A stretch of 64,000 nt of DNA from Streblospio benedicti (lineage: Eukaryota; Annelida; Polychaeta; Spionida; Spionidae), in the NCBI GenBank assembly GCA_019095985.1, contig CM032661.1, forward strand, positions 25,229,944 to 25,293,943, written 5' to 3'. Below the pieces are notes generated by a model. It did not search any database. It was not told the DNA's origin and worked only from the letters and a program-made list of their open reading frames with translations. A program made the translations under genes and the position numbers. Shown here piece by piece: positions 56,050 to 64,000 of the stretch (position 1 is the stretch's first letter; every line of letters starts with the position of its first letter).

Positions 56050-56821
56050 CAGTGTTAGCGCTGATGCCGTCCCAATGATAAGGGACGCCATAAATTCACA
56101 CTGGGACGCATTATATCTAACTTAAGGAGTCCTTGAGGACGCAAAAAATCAGGCCACTGTTTATGTTACAGCTCACAGCTAGTGTCTAGACTCCAGCTAG
56201 CCTAATGATTTTATTAGAGGCAGCATGCAGCAAGTAACATGCACTGGTGATTTATCTAGCTGTGACTCGACTGTGAGTCAGCAACTCTGTAGGTCATATT
56301 TATCTATTTAGATGGTGTCAATCCACTAATGTTTTGAAAATAGGCTAGTCTTGTATTCATCATTGCACATGTGGGTCTAGATAAGTTGGGAAGCTTTCAT
56401 AGATAAGCCTTTAATAATGTTGGACACCTGTAATATGTTTAACCATATTACCATATATATATATGTGTGTGTTATATGCACATGTGCAAGACCACATGTG
56501 CAAGAGATAATTCAATCAAAAATGTTTCTTTGATGCAAAGCATTATTAGCAAGTTTATTGAACTCATTTATTTGGAGTTCTGGACCACTGGAAGGAATAT
56601 CATATGACACTGTTGATTTTTTATATATATATATATATTTCCTATTTCAATAACACAAATGACATGTAGGAAAATAGATTATATTATGTAATGCATCATC
56701 AATATCTTATATTTTCGACATTGATAATCAAACACTCATGTGGGACTCCAAAATCTTTGAGTGGGACTCCAAATTTTCAAGTCATGGGACTCCGTCAGCC
56801 AACTTCCTAGCGTGAACACTG
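56050..56821. mobile_element. hAT-like remnant upstream of RNMT
   Basis: Left end CAGTGTTAGCGCT and reversed right end CAGTGTTCACGCT pair. Like the 52692 element it carries GGGACGC motifs at one end and GGGACTCC motifs at the other. A target duplication is not clear. A frame at 55803-55985 outside it has no support. Confidence 0.55.
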
Positions 56822-57439
56822 TATACTATATACAAACTACTATACATAGAAATACTAAAAGATGGAAGCCCAAAGATTAGAGCAATGGATACCTTTTCGT
56901 TTCTTAGGTAAGCAATATGACTACAGGAAGATGCACAGCCACAATCAGCATTGTGCTAAGAGTAAGTTCAGGGAACTGTTACCTATCCTTTGCAACATGA
57001 GCCTCTCCTATTTTTCCCATGGAAAACTTTACTCGAGCTCTCTTGTAATGAAACTACAAGGCACAGACACATAGATAGGTGATGTAAATATTGAAGACTG
57101 TCAGCTTTATCTCTCTAGACTATACTTACAATTGTAAAATCTGTACCAGTGTCATAGCATGCATAAAATCAGTACAAATGAATATCAAGAAAACAAGAAA
57201 AAGGGGAAAACATTATGTATCATGATGTGTTGCCAGTGTTGGAATTAGCTTTTTGCCCATGTCAAGTAACTTTTATTCAGGTCAAGTAACTTTTAGAGTT
57301 GCTTGCCCTGATGTCAGACAACTTTTTGCTATGAATTTTCAAAATTGGAATCAGTATTGTGTTCAAAGCCAACATTGCTTATTGATGCTGATACACTTGA
57401 GACCTATGTTGAATACTCATCTGCTCAAGTTTGTAATCA

Positions 57440-58537
57440 TATATACACTTTTTCAACCAACTTTTGAGCTTGTTTTAATCATACATGATAGCTTTCGATC
57501 CTCTCGGATCTTGGTCAGTCTGCCGCCTATTCGTCACGAGAATTTCGTGGTGTGACGACATTGGCACCCAGGATGTTGATAGAGTTCATGACGGAAGAAG
57601 AAAATGGAGAACTGGCATTCCTTGACACTTCAACTGTGAGAAAAGAGGATGGTAGCCTCAAGCTAAAGATATACTGGAAACCGACCCAAACGTACCAAAG
57701 ACTCCACTTCAACTCCTGCCACCCCCTAGAACACAAGCTCAGTGTTGTCAGAACGCTTCGCCATAGAGTCCACACAGTTGTGTCAGAAGAGGTGGATAGA
57801 GACGCGGAGAAGAAACACATCGATGAGGCTCTGAAGAAATGTGGGTATCCTGGATGGGCTATATCAGCAGAGGATCAGCTATTAAGAAGAAGGATCACAC
57901 CAGGCAGACGAAAGACCGGACGGACGACACAAGGAAGATGATGGTGGGGATACCTTATGTGAAGGACTTGTCTGAAGCAGTGAGAAGAATCATGAAGGAC
58001 TACGGATGCAGCGTGTACTTCAAACCCAGGAACACTCTCCGTCAACTTCTGTGTGCACCCAAGGACCCGACGAAAAAGGAAGAGATCTGTGGTGTTGTAT
58101 ACCAAATCAGCTGTGGAGGTTCGGAGTCCGACAAGTGTTCTAGTATTATGTCGGTAAGACTTCAGACACTAAAAACTCGCTTCGATCAGCACAGTAGACC
58201 CAGTAGTACATCTTCACATGTCTCACTCCACCTGCACCAGCCAGACAGACAAAGCCACCACATAAGCCTGGACAACATAAGATCCTCGACCGGGACCAGA
58301 ACACCTTCGAGAGGAGGATCCGAGGGGCTGTTCACATCCGACGCCTGAAGCCTGATCTAAACAAGAACATGGGGGCCCTCGAGCTACCCGCCATCTACAA
58401 CATCCTGGGCGCCAATGTCGTCACACCACGAGATTCTCGTGACGATTAGGCGGTAGACTGACAAAGATCCGAGAGGATCGAAAGTTATCATGTATGCTTA
58501 AAACAAGCTCAAAAGTTAGTTGAAAAAGTGTATATAC
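57440..58537 (+). mobile_element. Penelope-like retroelement fragment with inverted ends
   Basis: Frames in the middle resemble the C-terminal part of Penelope-like elements: LAFLDTSTVRKEDGSLKL, IYWKPTQTYQRLHFNSCHPL and, further on, NTLRQLL with GVVYQISCGG, the start of a GIY-YIG endonuclease domain. The reverse transcriptase core upstream is missing. The element looks broken, with more than one break, and 5' truncated. About 140 bases at each end (57440-57583 and 58394-58537) are inverted copies, which is known for this group. The ends contain a hammerhead-like motif. Treat as a fossil of moderate age. Confidence 0.8.
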
Positions 58538-60140
58538 ACTTGAAACCATTTCATTTTATTGTTTTGTTAAATTATCAAAATTGCAGTGGTGATATATTTC
58601 ATGAAACGGTCTTACCATTTTTATCTCCCCACTTTATTAGATTATTTTACTTGAAGGTGTTTACTGTCTGTGCACCTCATGATGTTTAGTCTGCCAATTC
58701 GATTCTTCCCTTCCTGATAACCTCAATTTGGGTTCCATATCTAGGTGTTATCGATGATCCTGTGACATTTTGATTACAATCTTTCAATTGTGTTAGACTA
58801 ATAGACACATTGTATCAGCATTAACAATACACGTATATACTAAAATGCCAAGAATTCAGACCATCAATAAAATATCTGGCTTGTTTACAATAATGTTAAT
58901 GGCTGCAGGCTTTGGAGAATACATAACAACCAGCATAAAACGCGCTGCGTTCGTCTTCAATAAAACGTCAACCCTCCAAACAGTAACGTGCGCCACACTT
59001 CTCTGAACATCTTACATGTTATTTTGAACGTTGCAATGCATACGCAATAGAGTAGTGAGAAGGCAGGTGGACTGATCACTATTGTAGGATTTTCATACAT
59101 ATTCCTACTCCTATTACATTCGAGGTCTGTTGTGAGAGTAGCGAAAACAACAGAGGATTGTCAATTGCCAGTAGGCTGAAGGTGTAACTTAGTTTATCAA
59201 CTAGTACTGGCGTCCACTTTGACGCCAACCCTTGGCCATTTCTCACCACTAGGTGAGTAGGTGACGACCACAGCAACCCAAAAGGGAAATCCCTCCTGGG
59301 GGCGCCCTTTTTCTCCACCCCTCCTAACTATGTTGTAACTTTATGTCCTATATCCTATTATCTAACTCCCGTTGCCTACACTAAACGGCACTGTTCTCTT
59401 TCTTGTCAATGCTACTTTCCTGTCAATTACATTACACATGTGACATGGTCACATGCAACCGGTTTTCAAACCGAGCGATAATACAAGATTTACATTTTTT
59501 CAACAATTTTAATTAATATTGACGTTGTAAAAATATGTTTGCTTACCTTGGACTATAAAGTACTCTCCTAATAATGTGTAGAATACTTTTATGAACAGAG
59601 AACTCGCGGTATTTTCAAAATATTTCAATAATATTAAATGTAAGTGCCGGAAAATGGTCTATACTGAAGTTCGTGTTATAATGTTGTTTGAGCATTTGGA
59701 TGAACGGCTCCGGATGAACTGGTCGCCCCAATACATGCATCTCATCTATTCATTTGGTTGGTCTTTGGTTTATTGTAAGAGCAAAGTGATTGTAAGTGTA
59801 CATTCATATCAAGGTTTAGAAATTTTGCTTAAAACTTGCATTCTGAGAGACTTATCCAATACTTCCAGACCAGAGTATGCGAAATTGCTAAATTATTTAG
59901 ATCTGGGGGCATACTCTCACAGACACAGCATTTTTTTTAAAATCTTTAAATGGCAAATGGTGGATTGTGCTGAAAGCTTTTCTGTTTGTTTTTTTCCCTG
60001 CCACGCTGAGTGCCTATTCATGAAAACTGCCAAATTTCATATCAATTCAAAAAAGTTGAGGGGCAAAGACATGTTCCGACAACAATTTTTAACTTCAGAA
60101 TTTTTATCCTTGAATGAGTTCATTGTGTTGGTAATTAAGT
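58538..60140. other. Non-coding stretch with an unexplained open frame
   Basis: AT-rich. A 183-codon frame at 59591-60142 (plus) has no recognised domain and ends against the repeat edge at 60143. It could be a worn repeat or chance. A minus frame at 59079-59318 also has no support. No RNMT 5' exon was recognised here. Confidence 0.35.
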
Positions 60141-60186
60141 AAATTTATTATTTTCATCTTTCACAACACTAAAGAATTTATGTATG

Positions 60187-60409
60187 TTTGACACTTTCGT
60201 CTGCTTCTGCAGACAATTTCAAAAACACTACTGCACATGTCAGATCATGGTTTACGGCCGCCGTCCCCACCTGCAAGAGATGAGGGGGCCCACCAGCTTG
60301 CGAGTCTACGACCCAGTGCTTGCCGCAGGCGGGGACGGCAGCCGTAAACTATGATCGGACATGCGCAGTAGTGTTTTTGAAAATGTCTGCAGAAGCAGAA
60401 ACTGTCAAA
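60187..60409. repeat. 223-bp foldback sequence
   Basis: Arms of about 90 bases: left TGCTTCTGCAGACAATTTCA against reversed right TGCTTCTGCAGACATTTTCA. They continue through AAAACACTACTGC, ATCAT.GTTTACGG and CCGTCCCC.CCTGC. The GC-rich loop is about 40 bases. A strong hairpin if transcribed. Confidence 0.88.
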
Positions 60410-60492
60410 AATTAAATAAACGAGTAGTCGTCGGGAACGCCGTAAATCTCCCCTTCCCCGATCAGGCCATTTCCCCGATCAGGCCATTTTTG

Positions 60493-61998
60493 AAAAGTAG
60501 GCCAAAGTACTCAAATATCAAATCACATGAGGAGAGTGACATAGTAAAAAAAATGTCAAGTTTTGGTGATGATAGGTAATAAAGTCTTCCCAGGAGACAG
60601 ATAAACACAAATTCGTAATAATTTGTTTTAAAAAAAACACATGGTAATTTGATCAAAAGTAGGCCAAAGTACACCAAAATCTAATCAGCTCTGGAGAGAG
60701 GTACAACGAAGCTAGATATGAAGTTTGGTGACCATAGGTCAAATACTTCTAGAGTGGTAACAAGGTTTATTACGTAACGCTCGTAAGTTTAAAAGTAGGC
60801 CAAAGTACACCAATATCAAATCACGTGAGGAGAGTGATATAGACATACCAAATGTCAAGTTTGGTGATGATAAGTCATAAACTGTTCCCAGGAGACAGAT
60901 AAACACAATTACGTAATAATTAAATCATCGTAACTTCATCAAAAGTAGGCCAAAGTACACCAAAATCTAATCAGCTCTGGAGAGCAGTACAACGAAGCTA
61001 AATATGAAGTTTGGTGACCATAGCTCAAATACCTTTCCCTGTAGAGTGTTAACAAGGTTTATTACGTAACACTCGTAAGTTCAAAAGTAGGCCAAAGTAC
61101 ACCAATATCAAATCAAGTGAGGAGAGTGATATAGACATACCAAATGTCAAGTTTGGTGATGATAAGTCATAAACTGTTCCCAGGAGACAGATAAACACAA
61201 TTACGTAATAATTAAATCATCGTAACTTCATCAAAAGTAGGCCAAAGTACACCAAAATCTAATCAGCTCTGGAGAGTAGTACAACGAAGCTAAATATGAA
61301 GTTTGGTGACCATAGCTCAAATACTTTTCCCTGTAGAGTGTTAACAAGGTTTATTACGTAACGCTCGTAAGTTCAAAAGTAGGCCAAAGTACACCAATAT
61401 CAAATCACGTGAGGAGAGTGATATAGACATACCAAATGTCAAGTTTGGTGATGATAAGTCATAAACTGTTCCCAGGAGACAGATAAACACAATTACGTAA
61501 TAATTAAATCATCGTAACTTCATCAAAAGTAGGCCAAAGTACACCAAAATCTAATCAGCTCTGGAGAGTAGTACAATGAAGCTAAATATGAAGTTTGGTG
61601 ACCATAGGTCAAATACTTTTCCCTGTAGAGTGTTAACAAGGTTTATTACGTAATGCTCGTAAGTTCAAAAGTAGGCCAAAGTACACCAATATCAAATCAC
61701 GTGAGGAGAGTGATATAGACATACCAAATGTCAAGTTTGGTGATGATAAGTCATAAACTGTTCCCAGGAGACAGATAAACACAATTACGTAATAATATTT
61801 TTTTTTTAAAACACATCGTAACTTCATCAAAAGTAGGCCAAAGTACACCAAAATCTAATCAGGTCTGGAGAGTAGTACATCGAAGCTATAAATGAAGTTT
61901 GGCGACAATCGGCCAAATACTTTCTCCCTAAAGTGTGGTAACAAGATATTTGTACCGAAGGTCATAAGTTCGTCAAAAAGTAGGCCAAAAGTACAAAA
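60493..61998. repeat. Tandem array with 292-base period (five dimers)
   Basis: AAAAGTAGGCCAAAGTACAC starts each half unit. Type A half units (followed by CAATATCAAATCA) begin at 60493, 60791, 61083, 61375 and 61667. Type B half units (CAAAATCTAATCAG) begin at about 60655, 60941, 61233, 61525 and 61829. The spacing of A units is 298, 292, 292 and 292. Middle units are almost identical, the outer ones diverged. A short partial unit ends near 61998. Confidence 0.95.
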
Positions 61999-62704
61999 AT
62001 TTTTTTTTGAGACATACGATTGTCCTCAAACTAAACATATTTAATTTTCAAAGCAATAGCTCTCATGGTGTTCAAGTTATAAGCTTTTAAGCATGTGGAC
62101 GCGGACATACAGACAGACAGACAGACATACGGACAGCACTAAAGCTAGAAATCTCCCCTGGACTTCGTGTGAAAGATGAAAATAATAAATTTAAAAAAAT
62201 CAGAATTTTTAAATGCTGCATTTCAAAGGTTTTGTTCAGCTAGGAGCCATTGAGTTTTATAAAAGTATGTATTACATATGAAATGCACACGTCGTGTTCA
62301 CCTTTTTTATCGTTCAGCCCCTGACACTAAGTTTTTTTTTTAATTGGGGCAACACATCCAGATGATCTTACATACGTGCAAGGTGCAAATTGTCAGTCTT
62401 TTGATAAGTTTAGAACCCATCCTCAAATACATGTATACTGATTTAATGGATTCTCATTGAAGAACTTCCTTCAAATGAATTTAAAGCTAGATACACATGT
62501 ACAAGCAATGATAATCTCACAAAAATACTATTTTATAAAATGTAATGTCAATATTTACAGATTGTTAGTTGGACCAAAACAAAATGTTTTCTTAAATGAA
62601 TATCAATATCTATCGCCACTGATTTATATAACCACATACGTAGTCTGAATTTCATTACATTTAAACAAAACAGTACTCAAAATCTGGTTTGGAAGTTCTT
62701 ATAA

Positions 62705-63062
62705 ATTCATGTGGGTAAAAATGTAGATGTAGATGTGCTTGTTTACAGACGCAATTCACAGTTTTGCTGTGTTCTACCGACTTTACATCTACACCAGGTC
62801 ATTGGCATCCTTATCACACTTTCTCACCTCCCTGGGGAGCATATGATACAGCACATTGCTACCATAGTGCATACATCTTATCAATCACATTAGCGTTCAC
62901 TCGCCTGAGCTGTACCTATTTAACGTATAGGTGTCATAGAGCAGTGTGCAACCTGTTTAGAGGAAGGTTTGCTTAACACCCACCACCAGACCCGACCAGG
63001 AATCGAACCTATGACCTCCTATTCTCAAGTCCAGCTTCTATCCATTCGGCCATGAAAGCATG
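62705..63062 (-). mobile_element. tRNA-derived SINE, copy 3
   Basis: On minus it reads TGGCCGAATGGATAGAAGC, then ATAGGTTCGATTCCTGGTCG and GTCTGGTGGTGGGTGTTAAG, and ends in a CATCTA-type hexamer tail. Same family as 3880-4195 and 32540-32870. Confidence 0.85.
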
Positions 63063-63405
63063 CTTGGTATCGCAACAAACATCTTGTTTCATGAAAACAT
63101 TACCTGGTAACAATATTGGAACTATAGAAGAAAAATAATAAATCTGAACATTATCAATTTTAAAAGAATTTATGTAAGTCTAAACTAAAATGGATCATTC
63201 AATACAGATGGTGACACATGAAAAAGAAAAGAAAAATTCTCTATAAAGGTTCCTTAGAAGTGTAGACAACAATTAATTCATAATGAGTCACCAGATCAAC
63301 AGACTATTCCACATGGGCAAACAAAGTAATCATAACCATTTTATAATAATTTCAGTGCAAGCATACATTATAATTTTTTCTAAGTTGTTATGAAACTAAG
63401 TGTTG

Positions 63406-63678
63406 CTATGATTGCCAGCCTGTAGCATACATTCCCATCAGTTTTTGCAGCACCTGTCCATCATAATCCTCATATTTAGTGTTCCTCAACATCGCCCTCT
63501 TAGGCAGTATTTTCCGATAAAGTGCATTCTGTGTGTCCTTCCACAGCATATTTTTAATGCCACCCGAATTTGAAAAGTCTGTTGTGTTCAGTTGATAAGA
63601 ATAGAGATGGAAGTCAGCTTTATTCGTAACTACACATTGAGTACAGACAGGAGAGGGCAGCTGACCTCGATGATCCTC
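63406..63678 (-). CDS. MRPS30: Last exon of a probable mitochondrial ribosomal protein mL65 (MRPS30)
   Basis: A 3' splice site (ATTGCAG just above 63678) opens a phase-0 frame of 90 codons ending in TAG at 63408-63406. FHLYSYQLNTTDFSN, then IKNMLWKDTQNALY, then YDGQVLQKLMGMY match in order and spacing the C-terminus of animal MRPS30/PDCD9 as I recall it (CYQLNT, NICWGTQSKPLY, DDVLLQIV). That protein belongs to the mitochondrial large ribosomal subunit. Upstream exons lie beyond the window or were not recognised in 63680-64000. The gene would be transcribed in the same direction as RNMT, upstream of it. Confidence 0.6.
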   Translation of the reverse strand, partial: EDHRGQLPSPVCTQCVVTNKADFHLYSYQLNTTDFSNSGGIKNMLWKDTQNALYRKILPKRAMLRNTKYEDYDGQVLQKLMGMYATGWQS

Positions 63679-64000
63679 CTGCAATTATAAGAGCCATGTT
63701 AATTGGTATCTGCAGTATACAACAAAAATTATATTTCAAACATTTTGCTTAAGATTTTGTAATATATATTTTAGTGGTATCAAGAGTAAATTTTAACCGT
63801 TATAAAACATACTCTATTCAAAATTGTAAAGATTGTTAGTTACACTTTTCAGTTCTCCACTTTGAGTTATTAAATAATGGCCAAAAGACTTGTATGTAGA
63901 GATTTGTTACAAGATTAGTTTATGGTAAATACTGAAAAACAGTAGTTTGTAAAACGGTTGTACAATTAGTCATTTCATATTCAAAGGATGACCATAATGG
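63679..64000. other. Presumed intron of the MRPS30-like gene
   Basis: AT-rich sequence upstream of the last exon on minus with no exon-like frame. Confidence 0.4.

Larger units (their letters stand above)
60143..62192. mobile_element. Composite repeat bounded by short inverted repeats
   Basis: AAATTTATTATTTTCATCTT at 60143 and its inverted copy ending near 62192 (match about 26 bases through TTTCAC) bracket a foldback (60187-60409), a tandem array (60493-61998) and a GACA-type run (about 62109-62140). They may be the ends of one non-autonomous transposon with internal minisatellites, but no target duplication was seen. Confidence 0.45.

Noticed and set aside
55803-57074. Short plus-strand frames upstream of RNMT as possible exons
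   Set aside because: Wrong strand for RNMT, no splice phase match and no family resemblance.
59591-60142. 183-codon frame as a real gene
   Set aside because: No recognised domain, and it ends at a repeat boundary; kept only as an unexplained frame.
60462-61851. Minus-strand frames beginning MVYFGLLL in the satellite
   Set aside because: Repeated chance frames of the tandem unit.

Overview
The window reads as nuclear DNA of an invertebrate animal. The genes have GT-AG introns in AT-rich non-coding sequence. The gene content is metazoan: globular C1q domains, extracellular leucine-rich repeats, mRNA cap methyltransferase and a mitochondrial ribosomal protein. A tRNA-derived SINE, a Penelope-like retroelement and many small non-autonomous DNA transposons fill the rest. 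I cannot place the animal more closely. It could be a lophotrochozoan, an invertebrate deuterostome or another lineage. Two runs of exactly 100 N (10643-10742 and 28515-28614) mark scaffold gaps.

Left part (1-31000) is gene-poor. A probable last exon of an unrecognised gene lies at 109-240. Two intronless paralogous genes point away from each other (1532-2008 on minus, 15516-16061 on plus). Both encode small acidic proteins with an RVxF-type protein phosphatase 1 docking motif and an inhibitor-1/DARPP-32-like block. Around them are a CTG repeat, a SINE, several MITE and foldback elements and a long palindrome. At 25805-29340 lie degenerate tandem modules that include a LINE tail. Each N gap is flanked by a near-identical direct copy of sequence lying just before it, which is best read as unmerged contig ends.

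Middle part (31100-49850) holds three extracellular-protein genes. A 13-exon gene (31700-38038, plus) encodes a 564-residue secreted protein with leucine-rich repeats, an LRR C-terminal cap and a cysteine pattern like a PAN/Apple domain. A 1.5 kb full-length inverted-repeat transposon with a 9-bp target duplication follows. Next is a head-to-head pair of paralogous six-exon genes (43707 down to 40690; 45009 up to 49844). Each encodes a signal peptide and three tandem C1q domains without collagen, so one chain could fold as a built-in C1q trimer. The last intron of the plus copy carries a duplicated piece of the neighbouring RNMT gene, itself interrupted by a 150-bp hAT-like MITE, and a 732-bp element with TTA target duplications.

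Right part (50600-64000): RNMT (mRNA cap guanine-N7 methyltransferase) runs on minus in nine exons. Its introns and upstream flank hold hAT-like and Harbinger-like MITEs with recognisable target duplications. Upstream are a broken Penelope-like element with inverted ends and a hammerhead-like motif, a foldback element, a 292-bp tandem repeat array, another SINE copy, and the last exon of what looks like MRPS30/mL65. The innate-immunity-like secreted proteins and the housekeeping genes show no common pathway. They look like neighbours rather than a functional cluster, apart from the C1q pair.
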